This document shows positions 55,256-64,000 of a DNA stretch of 64,000 nt, piece by piece. The stretch's first letter is position 1. Each line of letters starts with the position of its first letter. Below the pieces are notes generated by a model. The model searched no databases. It had not been told where the DNA came from and was given only the letters and a program-made list of their open reading frames with translations. The DNA is from Marinobacterium stanieri (lineage in GTDB: Bacteria > Pseudomonadota > Gammaproteobacteria > Pseudomonadales > Balneatricaceae). A program made the translations under genes and the position numbers. The stretch lies in assembly GCF_900155945.1 (NCBI RefSeq), contig NZ_FTMN01000001.1, forward strand, positions 821,682-885,681, written 5' to 3'.

Positions 55256-55279
55256 CCGGGCAGGCTGCAGCCTGCCCGG
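55256..55279. terminator. Perfect 24-bp palindrome after argF
   Basis: CCGGGCAGGC, TGCA and GCCTGCCCGG form a 10-bp stem seven bases after the argF stop. There is no T-tract, so termination would be Rho-assisted or the hairpin protects the mRNA end. Confidence 0.55.
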
Positions 55280-55345
55280 CCAAGCTCGCACGACACCTCA
55301 CATCGATACTATACTGGGCAACACGTTCGGGATCGGGACCCTGGC

Positions 55346-56260
55346 ATGATAGAGATTCGTCACCTGAAAACGCTTGCCGCCCTGCGCGACGCCGGTAGCC
55401 TGGTGGAAGCCGCCGAGCGCATCCACCTTACGCAGTCTGCGCTGTCTCACCAGATCAAGGATCTGGAAGAACGCCTGAACTGCTCCCTGTTCATCCGCAA
55501 AACGCGTCCCATCTGCTTCACCAGTGCCGGGCAAAGACTGCTTGCACTGGCCGACGACCTGCTGCCCATGGTACGCAGTGCAGAACGGGATATTTCCCGT
55601 CTGGCCGGTGGTGAAGCCGGTCGCCTGAATATCTGTATCGAATGTCACAGCTGCTTCGACTGGCTGATGCCGACCATCGATCACTTCCGCCAGCACTGGC
55701 CCGAGGTAGAACTGGACCTGTCCACAGGCTTCAGTTTCCAGCCCTTGCCTGCATTGAGCCGTGGTGACCTGGATCTGGTGATTACCTCGGATCCGGAACC
55801 GCGCACCGGCATCCATTACGTGCCGCTGTTCAGTTACGAGTCTGTTTTGGTGATGGGACGTCAGCACCGCCTGCACAGTCAACGTTTCGTCAGTCCGGAA
55901 GACCTGGCCGAGGAAACCCTGATCATGTACCCGGTGGAGCAGGATCGGCTGGATGTATTTACCCGCTTCCTCGACCCGGCCGGTGTCGAGCCTCAGGAAG
56001 TCCGTACCTCCGAGCTGACCGTGATGATCATGCAACTGGTTGCCAGTGGCCGTGGTGTAGCGGCACTGCCCAACTGGGCCGCCTATGAGTACCTGCAGCG
56101 TAACTACATCGCCTCACGTCCGCTGGGCGAAAAGGGGCTCTGGTGTACCCTTTATGCCGCCATGCGTGAAGACCAGAAGGAGGCCGACTTCATGGTCGAC
56201 TTCCTCAACACCGCACGCGAAGTCACCTTCAAGAACCTCAACGGTATCCGTAGCGCCTGA
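55346..56260 (+). CDS. metR: LysR-family regulator MetR
   Basis: A 304-residue LysR regulator whose sequence follows E. coli MetR closely: N-terminal HTH (IRHLKTLAALRDAGSLVEAA, LTQSALSHQIKDLE), effector domain with IECHSCFDWLMPTIDHFR, MYPVEQDRLDVFTRFLDPAG and GRGVAALPNWAAYEYL. MetR activates methionine genes (metE, metH, glyA) with homocysteine as coregulator. Longer in-frame versions run into argF; the ATG at 55346 matches the family start. No methionine gene is adjacent. Confidence 0.92.
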   Translation: MIEIRHLKTLAALRDAGSLVEAAERIHLTQSALSHQIKDLEERLNCSLFIRKTRPICFTSAGQRLLALADDLLPMVRSAERDISRLAGGEAGRLNICIECHSCFDWLMPTIDHFRQHWPEVELDLSTGFSFQPLPALSRGDLDLVITSDPEPRTGIHYVPLFSYESVLVMGRQHRLHSQRFVSPEDLAEETLIMYPVEQDRLDVFTRFLDPAGVEPQEVRTSELTVMIMQLVASGRGVAALPNWAAYEYLQRNYIASRPLGEKGLWCTLYAAMREDQKEADFMVDFLNTAREVTFKNLNGIRSA

Positions 56261-56290
56261 GTCCGGGCGCTGCACTCACAGTTTGATGCA

Positions 56291-56782
56291 TCAATAGCGC
56301 AGACGTGTGCGTACGACCTGCCCCTCGGGCATGCGGCTTTCCAGCAGCTCCACCAGTTCATCCAGGGCTTCATAGCCCTCCAGGCGCAGCTGCTCGCCGT
56401 TATCTGTTGTCAGCGTCAGCGCCAGCACTCGCCCCAGCCCCACCTGAACACGGGCACTGAGAATTTCGGCCACCGCCATGCGCACCAGCCCTTCCGGTTG
56501 CTGCAGCGAAAGCACTTCCTGTGCCGGATCCCAGCTCACATCAGGATAGGCCCGCTTGCCCACGCGCAATTGCATCACCAGCTTGGCAGCATAGGCCGAA
56601 CAGGCAAGAACACCCAATACCGGCACCAGCAGCTCGGCGATCACCAGCGGCCCGCCCAGTGACTGCGCCAGGTAGTACAGGCTGAATGCGACAAGCCCCA
56701 GCATGGCCAGCAGCCAGGTGAATTGACGTGCCTGTTGGCGGCGCATATAGGAAGGCGACACATGGAAAACCTGTGCTGTCAT
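56291..56782 (-). CDS. Small two-helix membrane protein, unknown
   Basis: A 163-residue protein with two transmembrane helices (about 22-45 and 50-72) in a hairpin, then a soluble C-terminal part with beta-rich stretches (EGLVRMAVAEILSARVQVG, LALTLTTDNGEQLRLEG, LVELLESRMPEGQ) resembling PH-like membrane-associated domains. No motif names a function. The start is the ATG 56782. It is convergent with metR and divergent from the DAHP synthase gene. Confidence 0.7.
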   Translation of the reverse strand: MTAQVFHVSPSYMRRQQARQFTWLLAMLGLVAFSLYYLAQSLGGPLVIAELLVPVLGVLACSAYAAKLVMQLRVGKRAYPDVSWDPAQEVLSLQQPEGLVRMAVAEILSARVQVGLGRVLALTLTTDNGEQLRLEGYEALDELVELLESRMPEGQVVRTRLRY

Positions 56783-56989
56783 TCTGTCTCCGTGCAAATA
56801 TGGAAGGTCGAGCCGGCATTATAACGGCTCGCTTTTCAGCCTGCCGAGCTCAATCAACCCTCAAGGCTGCGATAATTGACAGGAATGGCGTATTTCCTGA
56901 CCTCAGGCCGGCTTGCAGGCTGCCGAAACCCGCTGTTTTGCGTTACCATCGGGGGTTCCTAACCGAAAACCAAGCAGTGAGTAGCAAAG

Positions 56990-58345
56990 ATGGAAAACTG
57001 GACTCCCGACAGCTGGCGCAGCAAGCCGATCAAACAGCACCCCACCTACCCGGATCAGGATGCCCTGTATCAGGTAGAGCAGGTGCTCGGTGAGTATCCG
57101 CCGCTGGTCTTTGCCGGTGAAATCCGCTCACTCACTGACGAACTGGCCCAGGTGGCTGAAGGCAAGGCCTTCCTGCTGCAAGGCGGTGACTGCGCCGAGA
57201 GCTTTGCCGAGTTCAACGCCAACAAGATTCGCGACACCTTCAAGGTGATGCTGCAGATGGCGGTGGTGATGACCTTCGCCGGCAGCTGTCCGGTGGTGAA
57301 GATCGGCCGCATGGCTGGCCAGTTCGCCAAGCCTCGCTCCTCCGATACCGAAACCATCGACGGCATCGAGCTGCCCAGCTACCGCGGCGACATCATCAAC
57401 GACATCGACTTTACCGCCGGTGCGCGTACACCTGATCCACAGCGTCTGCTGTCGGCCTACCACCAGTCATCCGCTACGCTGAACCTGCTGCGCGCCTTCG
57501 CAACCGGCGGCTTTGCCGACCTGCACAAGGTGCACCAGTGGACCCAGGGATTCGTGCAGCAGAGCCCCCAGGGTGAGAAATACCAGCACCTGGCCGCTCA
57601 GATCGACCAGACTATGGCGTTCATTGAAGCCTGTGGCATCAGCTCGGAAAACACCCCTCAGCTGAAGGAAACCAGCCTCTACACCTCACACGAAGCACTG
57701 CTGCTGGGTTACGAACAGGCGCTGACCCGTCAGGACAGCCTGACCGGCGACTGGTACGACTGCTCTGCCCACATGCTGTGGATCGGCGACCGTACCCGCC
57801 AGCCGGATCATGCCCACGTGGAATTCCTGCGCGGTGTGCGTAACCCGGTCGGCATCAAGGTTGGCCCCAGCACTCAGGTGGATGACCTGCTGCGCCTGCT
57901 CGATATTCTGAACCCGGCCCAGATCCCGGGCCGCATCACGCTGATCGCGCGCATGGGCGCCGACAAAATCACCGAACTGCTGCCGCCGCTGGTCCGCGCG
58001 GTTAAAGCCAGTGGCCACCATGTGGTCTGGAGCTCCGATCCCATGCACGGCAACACCATCAAGGCATCCAGCGGCTACAAGACCCGCAGCGTCGATGCCA
58101 TTCTGGCGGAGATGAAAGGCTTCTTCGAAGTGCATAACGCCGAAGGTACCCACGCTGGCGGCGTGCACTTCGAGATGACCGGTAACGATGTCACCGAGTG
58201 TATCGGCGGCGCTTACCGCATCACAGAAGAAGGCCTGGCCGATCGCTACCACACCCAGTGCGACCCGCGTCTCAATGCAGACCAGTCACTGGAACTGGCC
58301 TTCCTGATCGCCGATACCCTGAAAGCTGCACGCAAGGAGTCCTGA
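56990..58345 (+). CDS. Type II 3-deoxy-7-phosphoheptulonate synthase (DAHP synthase)
   Basis: A 451-residue class II DAHP synthase (plant/Pseudomonas type), first step of aromatic amino acid synthesis from PEP and erythrose 4-phosphate. It starts [21 protein letters not shown] and has [12 protein letters not shown] with the metal-binding Cys, AGQFAKPRS, the [16 protein letters not shown] segment, [15 protein letters not shown] and [14 protein letters not shown]. Expected feedback sites cannot be judged. The stop overlaps the yqcC start by one base (TGATG). Confidence 0.96.
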   Translation: MENWTPDSWRSKPIKQHPTYPDQDALYQVEQVLGEYPPLVFAGEIRSLTDELAQVAEGKAFLLQGGDCAESFAEFNANKIRDTFKVMLQMAVVMTFAGSCPVVKIGRMAGQFAKPRSSDTETIDGIELPSYRGDIINDIDFTAGARTPDPQRLLSAYHQSSATLNLLRAFATGGFADLHKVHQWTQGFVQQSPQGEKYQHLAAQIDQTMAFIEACGISSENTPQLKETSLYTSHEALLLGYEQALTRQDSLTGDWYDCSAHMLWIGDRTRQPDHAHVEFLRGVRNPVGIKVGPSTQVDDLLRLLDILNPAQIPGRITLIARMGADKITELLPPLVRAVKASGHHVVWSSDPMHGNTIKASSGYKTRSVDAILAEMKGFFEVHNAEGTHAGGVHFEMTGNDVTECIGGAYRITEEGLADRYHTQCDPRLNADQSLELAFLIADTLKAARKES

Positions 58346-58671
58346 TGTCACGCGCTCACGAAGTCAGCCAGATCCTGGTCGAGATTCGTACCGAAATGCA
58401 AGCCATCGATCGCTGGGCGGCACAACCGCCCAGCGACGAGGCTCTGGCCAGCACCCAGCCCTTCTGTGTCGATACCCTCGATTTCAGTGAATGGGTTCAA
58501 TGGCTGCTGATTCCTCGCCTGGAACAGATGATTGCGCGTGAACTGCCACTGCCGCAGAACAGCCAGATTCATCCCATGGCAGAAGAAGTGTTCAAGCAGT
58601 ATGAAGAAGACACTGACCGCCTGTTGGGGCTGTTGGAACAGCTGGATGGTCTGCTAAGCACCCGTCACTGA
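58345..58671 (+). CDS. yqcC: YqcC family protein
   Basis: A 108-residue protein with the YqcC pattern (EVSQILVEIRTEMQAIDRWA, DTLDFSEWVQWLLIPRLEQM, EVFKQYEEDTDRLLGLLEQLD). In E. coli yqcC lies beside truC (tRNA pseudouridine 65 synthase) and YqcC is required for its activity; here a truC is not visible, but a DUF3549 gene found nearby in other species lies at the end of the window. It is translationally coupled to the DAHP synthase gene. Confidence 0.88.
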   Translation: MSRAHEVSQILVEIRTEMQAIDRWAAQPPSDEALASTQPFCVDTLDFSEWVQWLLIPRLEQMIARELPLPQNSQIHPMAEEVFKQYEEDTDRLLGLLEQLDGLLSTRH

Positions 58672-58687
58672 ACCTGGAGCCGCCGCG

Positions 58688-59578
58688 ATGAGCTACGAAC
58701 GACACCATTCGCTGCTGTTCCGGCTTGGGTTCGGCGGCGTCAGCCCTCAGGAAAATGCCCGCGCCAAGCGCTGGAGTAAACGTCTGGAATGGCCCATGCT
58801 ATTGCTGGCCATGTGGATTCTGGTGGACTGGTATCTGCGTACCGACGGTGTGGTGTCGGACAGCTTTCACCAGCTCACCGACTGGGTGATCTGGATCGGC
58901 TTTATCGGCGAGCTCGCGATCATGCTCTATGCCGTGGATGATCGCGCCCGCTACCTCAAGTCCAACTGGATGAGTCCACTGATCATATTGGCGGGTCTGC
59001 CAGCTCTGTGGGGCGCCTACGGCTTCTATGCCGGCGCCATCCGCTCCCTGCGTCTGCTGGTGATGCTGGGCATCCTGTTCAAGGTCTCCCGTGACCTGCG
59101 CTCCATTCTGGCACGCCACAACCTGGGCACGACCCTGCTGGTTTGCCTGCTGTTCCTGTTCATTTCCGGCTTTCTGATTGCAGCGCTGGACCCCGCCTTC
59201 AACGGACCGCTGGACGGTATCTGGTGGGCCTGGGTCACCATGACCACGGTGGGTTATGGTGACATTGTTCCCAGCACCAACGAAGGCCGCTTGTTCGGCT
59301 CCCTGCTGATTCTGATCGGGATCTGCATGTTCTCGCTGCTGACGGCCAGCTTCTCGGTCTTCTTTATCGAAAAGGACGAAGGCCAGATTGCCGAGCGGGA
59401 ACGCCAGAACCTGAACCGCATTACCCGCCTTGAAAACCGCCTGGATAACATCGAACACCAGCTGGAATACATGCTGGTCCTGCTGGAAAAAGCCCAGGAC
59501 AAAACCTCTCCCGAGCCCACAAAAAAGGGCCACCCTGAACAGGCAGCCCTTGATAAAAAGGACGATCCGTCCGCGTAA
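58688..59578 (+). CDS. Voltage-gated-type potassium channel
   Basis: A 296-residue ion channel with six transmembrane helices (from about 35 to 235), an S4-like segment with spaced Arg/Lys (about 119-143: SLRLLVMLGILFKVSR), the K+ selectivity filter TVGYGD at 187-192 and a C-terminal coiled coil (about 237-275) that may drive tetramer assembly. It conducts K+ out of or into the cell; gating ligand unknown. It starts 17 bases after yqcC and converges with a KefB-type antiporter gene only 10 bases away. Confidence 0.9.
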   Translation: MSYERHHSLLFRLGFGGVSPQENARAKRWSKRLEWPMLLLAMWILVDWYLRTDGVVSDSFHQLTDWVIWIGFIGELAIMLYAVDDRARYLKSNWMSPLIILAGLPALWGAYGFYAGAIRSLRLLVMLGILFKVSRDLRSILARHNLGTTLLVCLLFLFISGFLIAALDPAFNGPLDGIWWAWVTMTTVGYGDIVPSTNEGRLFGSLLILIGICMFSLLTASFSVFFIEKDEGQIAERERQNLNRITRLENRLDNIEHQLEYMLVLLEKAQDKTSPEPTKKGHPEQAALDKKDDPSA

Positions 59579-59588
59579 GCGGGGCGAC

Positions 59589-61151
59589 TTAAGCCGTCCC
59601 CTCTTCCCGCTTCTTGACCGCCGTAAAGATATGCTCGGCCAGACCCACACCGGTTTCGGCCATGGTCTGGTAGGTATGATCCGCACCGGCTTTGGTGATC
59701 GCATCGGCGTGATCAGCAAACATGCTGTGAGCCACAATCACGCCTTCAAAACCGGCCTGACGCAACTGACGCGCTGCCGTCACCTTGGCTTCCACATCAC
59801 TGGCCGCCAGAATCACATGCTTGAGCTTGGGCGCCTTGAGGTTTTTCCACAACTGCACATCCTCGGCATCAGCGAACACCACATTGCGGCCCGCCTTGGC
59901 ATGCGCATCCACCTTGGCCGGGTCAGAATCCACCGCCACCATGGGAATGTTACGCGGCACCAGATGATCATAGGCTGCGGTACCGGTTCGACCCATGCCA
60001 ATCACCAGAATCTCCGCCTCACCCAGCGACAGCGGCTGCTCATCCGGGTGGAAGCCTTCACGTTCAAAGCGCGTCAGGTAGGTACCCAGACGGTCATACA
60101 GTGGGTGTGCTGCACGGTATAGCGGTGCTGATACCAGGAAGGACACAGAGACGGCAATCGCCAGCGGCACCAGCCACTCCGGTAGTACGATACTGGCCAC
60201 AATCAGGCCGAACTCACTGTAGTTGGTCAGGCTCAGCCCGGACAGGAAAGCACTGCGCGCACGCAGCTTGAACAGCAACAGCAGGAAGAAGAACAGGATG
60301 CCCTTGAGCGGCAACACCAGCCCCATCACGATGGCAAACACCAGCGCATCTGCATCCGGCAAACCGCCCATGCCGATCTGCAGGAAGAAGCCCACCAGGA
60401 AAACTTCCTTGATACTCCAGAGCGAGGAAGAAAGCTCACCTGCACGGCGATGGTTGGCCAGCAGCGCACCGAATGCCAGTGCTCCAAGCTCGGAGCTCAG
60501 ACCGACCAGCTCAAAGCCCTTGCCGCCAATCACCAGCGCCAGCAACAGGCCGAGCAGGACCAGCAGTTCCTCGTGGCCACTGATATCCAGCAGCTTGTAA
60601 AACAGCGGTCGCAGCAGCGGAATGCCGAACACCAGCAGCGCCCAGACGGAGGGTGTCTTGCCACTGGCCAGCGCCATTACCAGCAACGCCAACAAGTCCT
60701 GAACGATCAGAATACCGATGGCGACACGGCCGTGAAAGGCACGCAGCTCACGCTTGGATTCCAGCACCTTGGCCGCCAGCACCGTACTGGAGAATGACAG
60801 GGCGATACCCAGCATCAGCGCCGTCATCCACTCCAGACCCATAATCCAGTGGATCGCCGGTGTGAACAGGAGAATGGAGATACCAAAGTGCATCACCCCG
60901 CCGCCGATCACCTCCGGCTTGACCAGGTTGCGCACTTTCAACTTGAGACCCACGGTGAACAAAAGCAGCAATACACCCAGGTGAGCAATATGGCTCAGTG
61001 CTTCAGTGCCTTCTACCTCAATACCCGCCATATCGCCGGCCGCCACTATGGCGAACCCTGCCGCAAGGTAGCCGATCAGCGGTGGTAACCCCACCAGCTT
61101 GACGCCCATCCCCAGGCCGAAGGCAAACGTGATCCAGACCGCTTCTATCAA
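59589..61151 (-). CDS. CPA2 cation/proton antiporter with RCK (TrkA-N) domain, YbaL/KefB-like
   Basis: A 520-residue protein with about 12 transmembrane helices (1 to about 365; LIGYLAAGF, ALSFSSTVLAAKVLESK and the TNYSEFGLIVASIVL region are CPA2-like) and a C-terminal RCK/TrkA-N domain with a nucleotide-binding GxGxxG (VIGMGRTGTAAYDHL near 388). It exchanges K+ or Na+ for protons under control by nucleotide or glutathione-type ligands. It neighbours the K+ channel gene and a second antiporter, suggesting a K+ homeostasis cluster. Confidence 0.9.
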   Translation of the reverse strand: MIEAVWITFAFGLGMGVKLVGLPPLIGYLAAGFAIVAAGDMAGIEVEGTEALSHIAHLGVLLLLFTVGLKLKVRNLVKPEVIGGGVMHFGISILLFTPAIHWIMGLEWMTALMLGIALSFSSTVLAAKVLESKRELRAFHGRVAIGILIVQDLLALLVMALASGKTPSVWALLVFGIPLLRPLFYKLLDISGHEELLVLLGLLLALVIGGKGFELVGLSSELGALAFGALLANHRRAGELSSSLWSIKEVFLVGFFLQIGMGGLPDADALVFAIVMGLVLPLKGILFFFLLLLFKLRARSAFLSGLSLTNYSEFGLIVASIVLPEWLVPLAIAVSVSFLVSAPLYRAAHPLYDRLGTYLTRFEREGFHPDEQPLSLGEAEILVIGMGRTGTAAYDHLVPRNIPMVAVDSDPAKVDAHAKAGRNVVFADAEDVQLWKNLKAPKLKHVILAASDVEAKVTAARQLRQAGFEGVIVAHSMFADHADAITKAGADHTYQTMAETGVGLAEHIFTAVKKREEGTA

Positions 61152-61226
61152 CGCATTACTCCCTTATCCACAGGCTTTTTTCGGGCGCATTAAACCATTT
61201 AACACCCGAACTGTCAGTGCGCGGCA

Positions 61227-62930
61227 TCAGAACTTTAGACCTACTCGCGTCACCTGACCATTCTCAACCGATTTCACCACCAGGTTGATCGCCCCAAGGC
61301 TCACCCTGTCGCCTTCAACCGGCGGCGCCTTCAAACAGGACTGAATATAGTAATCCAGGCTCTGCTGCTTGATCGCATCATCAATCTGCACACCAAAGTT
61401 CTGTGCCAGAGCATCCAGCTCGACGCTGCCGTTAAGTTCGAACGCACCGAAGAAGGTGCTTTCTTTCAGTGCCGGTATCGATGTCACCGAGCTGAACAGT
61501 TTGGCCAGCTTAACCTCGGTGTCTTCGGCACCAATTACTGCCAGCTTGTCCCCGGTTTGCAGTGCCAGGTCAGCCTCATATGGCATCAACATATCCTTGC
61601 GCAGCACCGCCGTCACTACCACATCCGCCGGCAACCGCACTCCTTTCAGCGTGCGTGGTGGTGTCCAGTGCTCACCGTCCAGCTCAAAAATCATCAGGCG
61701 GTGGTTATGCTCGGTGGACCAGTCCAGGCTGGTGCGCTGAAGGGCCCCCGGTTCCGCCGGCAGCTCCAGTTTCAGCCAGCGCGCCGCACGGGCAAGCGTA
61801 GTACCCTGCAACATTAACGACAGCACCACCACGATAAAGGCGATGGTGGGGAAGATGGCGGCGTTTTCCACATCCGCCATCAACGGGAACAGCGCCAGCA
61901 CGATCGGCACCGCACCACGTAGCCCCACCCAGGCAATGAACAGCAGCTCAGGCCAGCGAAACTTGAATGGCCAAAGACAGAGAAACACCGCCAGCGGGCG
62001 CGCCACCAGAATCAGAATAGCCCCCAGTGCCAGCCCTTCAGGCAACAGCGTCAGCTGCTCGTGTGGCGAAAGCAACAGACCCAGCATCAGGAACAGGCTG
62101 AGCTGAGCCAGCCAGGCCAGGCCGTCATGTATCTGCAGAATATCGTCCATCTTGCGCAGACCATGGTTACCGACCCAGATGCCCATGAGATAGATCGCCA
62201 GGAAGCCGCTGCCATCCAGCAGCGTAACGGCCGCAAATACACTCAGGCCGGTTGCCGTTACCAGCAGCGGATAGAAGGCCGGCTGAAGCTGCAGGCTGTT
62301 AAGCAGCCGCGACAGCAACCAGCCACCGCCCAAGCCGCCAAGCCCACCCAGTGCCAGCTGCGTGATCAACAGACCCACGGCTTCCGGCAGGCCGGGTGGT
62401 GTTTCGCGAGTGATCAATTCCAGCAGGATAATGGTCAGAAAGATCGCCATCGGGTCATTGCTGCCCGACTCGATCTCCAGGGTAGCGCTGACACGCTGGT
62501 TAAGGCGCAGGCCGTGGTTCTGCAACAGGGCAAAGACTGCCGCCGCATCGGTCGAGGAGATGATGGTACCGATCAACAGTGCGTGCAGCAGGGGCAAGCC
62601 CAGAATCCAGTAGGCTGCCAGCCCCGCCAGCGAAGCGGTTACCAGTACGCCCACCGTGGCCAGCGTCAATGCTGGCTTGAGGCCAACCCTGAAGGTTTCA
62701 ATGCGGGTGCGCATGCCGCCATCGAGCAGAATCACCGCCAGCGCCAGATTCCCCACCAGAAAGGTGCTGGAGACATCCGCCGACATCAGCATGCCCCATT
62801 CGGATTGTCCCGCAACCAGACCCACCACCAGAAACAGCAACAGCACCGGCATGCCCAGGCGGTTCGACAATGGGCTTAAAACAATGCTGATCAACAACAT
62901 GGCGCTGGCAAAGAGCAACGTCAGTATCAT
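61227..62930 (-). CDS. CPA1 potassium/proton antiporter, CvrA/NhaP2-like
   Basis: A 567-residue antiporter with about 12 transmembrane helices (ALAVILLDGGMRTRI, ISSTDAAAVFALLQN and IESGSNDPMAIFL are the CPA1 active-site motifs with the paired Asp and the SND(P) motif) and a C-terminal extension of about 180 residues with a TrkA-C-like domain (ADLALQTGDKLAVIGAEDTEV). NhaP2/CvrA proteins export K+ or Na+ for protons and help survival at low osmolarity or alkaline pH. It lies on the same strand as the CPA2 antiporter, upstream of it. Confidence 0.93.
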   Translation of the reverse strand: MILTLLFASAMLLISIVLSPLSNRLGMPVLLLFLVVGLVAGQSEWGMLMSADVSSTFLVGNLALAVILLDGGMRTRIETFRVGLKPALTLATVGVLVTASLAGLAAYWILGLPLLHALLIGTIISSTDAAAVFALLQNHGLRLNQRVSATLEIESGSNDPMAIFLTIILLELITRETPPGLPEAVGLLITQLALGGLGGLGGGWLLSRLLNSLQLQPAFYPLLVTATGLSVFAAVTLLDGSGFLAIYLMGIWVGNHGLRKMDDILQIHDGLAWLAQLSLFLMLGLLLSPHEQLTLLPEGLALGAILILVARPLAVFLCLWPFKFRWPELLFIAWVGLRGAVPIVLALFPLMADVENAAIFPTIAFIVVVLSLMLQGTTLARAARWLKLELPAEPGALQRTSLDWSTEHNHRLMIFELDGEHWTPPRTLKGVRLPADVVVTAVLRKDMLMPYEADLALQTGDKLAVIGAEDTEVKLAKLFSSVTSIPALKESTFFGAFELNGSVELDALAQNFGVQIDDAIKQQSLDYYIQSCLKAPPVEGDRVSLGAINLVVKSVENGQVTRVGLKF

Positions 62931-63061
62931 TCGGTTTCAATCCTTTTCGCTGGGGCTGCCCCTCTAATTTACCACAGCCTCCCCCCCGGAAGTCCCATGC
63001 CGTCCGGGTACAAAACTGGTAAAATTGCGCTTCCCGTTAACCCGCTGTGATTCGGAACCCT

Positions 63062-64000
63062 ATGTCTGCTGAAACTGCTATGCCTCAATCCCTGACTGAA
63101 CTGCTGCGCTCGACCGGTGCTGCACTGCGCGTCTTCGATATGGGGCGCCGTATCAGCAAACTCTCCCTGGACCAGTTCCAGCGCATTGAAGACTCCAAAC
63201 TGCCCTACCCCACACCTTTCCAGCATCTGGCCTGGGTGGCGGTATTGATCTGGAACCCGAAGCAGAAGCAGGAAAACGCGGTCTGGTTCCTGCGCCTGCC
63301 GCTGGATGAGCAGGGGCTGGTCGCTCCGGCTGCCCGGGATGACCTGCTCAAGCGCCTGATCCAGAACGTGGTCAACAGCAAAAATGGCCAACTGGACGAG
63401 GATGCCCTCAAGGACAATCCCTACTCGTTCACCCCCGAGCAGGGCCGTATGGCTGCCTTTCATGCCCTGGCCTCCAAGGAGATGAAAACGGCGGCCTCGT
63501 CACATTACGAGCGCGCCCATGCCTGGTTCCATGACCAGTTGCCCGAAGATGACTGGCCGACTCTGGCGTACCAGGGCCTGGCGGATATCAGCATGCGTCT
63601 GGATCAGGATGGCAACGCCGCAGCACTGGCCCGCAAGCTGCCCAAGATGCCAGCTCCGGTACTGGAGAACCTGTGCCCACTGCTGGAAAATGTTCAGCCC
63701 GCCCCCGCCGTACAAAAGGAACTGCTGGCCTTGCTGCAGGCCGCACTGAAGGGCGATGACAGCAACCGCGTTGCCGCACTGGCTCGTGCGCTGTCGAATA
63801 TTGCCGATGAACTGGCCAAGCAGGCCTGGGTCACAGAGGTACTGCAAAGCCCCCACGCGGCCAAGGCTGAAGTGATTACGGTAATTGCCACTCGCTGCGA
63901 GTCAGCGTTGCTGGAACCCAGGGTACTGAATCTGTTCCTGGAACAGTTGGCGCAGGGTGAGGCAGGACAGGCCGGTTTCAGCCGCATTCTGGCCGAGCTG
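63062..64000 (+). CDS. DUF3549 family protein, 3' end beyond the window
   Basis: An open frame from the ATG at 63062 to the last base (313 codons, no stop). The protein is soluble and rich in helices, starting MSAETAMPQSLTELLRSTGA, with SKLSLDQFQRIEDSKLPYP, VAVLIWNPKQKQENAVWFLRLPLDEQG and NPYSFTPEQGRMAAFHALASK. I recognise it as the DUF3549 family, common in pseudomonads and relatives near yqcC/truC. The function is unknown. It is divergent from the CvrA-like antiporter. Confidence 0.85.
   Translation, partial: MSAETAMPQSLTELLRSTGAALRVFDMGRRISKLSLDQFQRIEDSKLPYPTPFQHLAWVAVLIWNPKQKQENAVWFLRLPLDEQGLVAPAARDDLLKRLIQNVVNSKNGQLDEDALKDNPYSFTPEQGRMAAFHALASKEMKTAASSHYERAHAWFHDQLPEDDWPTLAYQGLADISMRLDQDGNAAALARKLPKMPAPVLENLCPLLENVQPAPAVQKELLALLQAALKGDDSNRVAALARALSNIADELAKQAWVTEVLQSPHAAKAEVITVIATRCESALLEPRVLNLFLEQLAQGEAGQAGFSRILAEL

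Overview
The window looks like chromosomal DNA of a marine-type gammaproteobacterium of the Oceanospirillales/Pseudomonadales sphere (GC-rich; Pseudomonas-like gene orders thrS-infC-rpmI-rplT-pheST-ihfA, argG-motY-rnt, lutABC; ArgR of the AraC type rather than the E. coli type; sodium-motor protein MotY; type II DAHP synthase). The genus cannot be fixed from sequence reading alone. I see no rRNA, tRNA, insertion sequence, prophage or CRISPR array. Nearly every base is coding. The only gene-free stretch longer than 300 bases is 26997-27395.

Layout. 1-3353: end of a short-chain dehydrogenase gene, a TPR protein and a QseBC/PmrAB-like two-component pair (+). 3375-3461: small tandem repeat/hairpin block. 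3455-10817 (-): the translation operon thrS-infC-rpmI-rplT-pheS-pheT-ihfA-merR, with a non-AUG (AUC) infC start and two internal terminator-like hairpins, before rpmI and before pheS. 10984-14678: lactate utilisation, with lldR divergent from lutABC and an LldR-type operator between them. 14784-15463: a DUF1826 gene behind a good Zur-box candidate.

15512-32186 is an arginine/ornithine/glutamate catabolic island: the arginine succinyltransferase (AST) operon astC-[M20 hydrolase]-aruF-aruG-astD-astB with no astE, a divergent ArgR-type activator, an ornithine-racemase-type PLP enzyme, an NhaC-family transporter and the very large NAD-glutamate dehydrogenase. Two copies of the Pseudomonas ArgR operator pattern (two half-sites, 21-bp period) lie before astC and between nhaC and gdhB. 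The logic is arginine to glutamate plus succinate by AST, then glutamate to 2-oxoglutarate by GdhB. The M20 enzyme in the place of AstE and the racemase/NhaC pair under an ArgR site are the most interesting observations.

32278-41655: a small unknown protein, a retropepsin-like protease, polB, and a six-gene mevalonate-pathway operon (mvaA-fni-mvaS-mvk-pmk-mvaD) that runs into polB with overlapping stop/start codons. A mevalonate pathway is uncommon in gammaproteobacteria, which normally use the MEP pathway. 41758-49278: a type I secretion operon (LapB-like ATPase, HlyD adaptor, LuxR-type regulator, TolC) with a convergent unknown 124-aa gene and a receiver-TPR protein; no secreted adhesin is in the window.

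49433-64000: argG, motY, rnt, grxD, argD-argF, metR, a small membrane protein, type II DAHP synthase, yqcC, then three consecutive potassium-related genes (a K+ channel and two monovalent cation/proton antiporters with RCK/TrkA-type domains) and the start of a DUF3549 gene cut by the window end.
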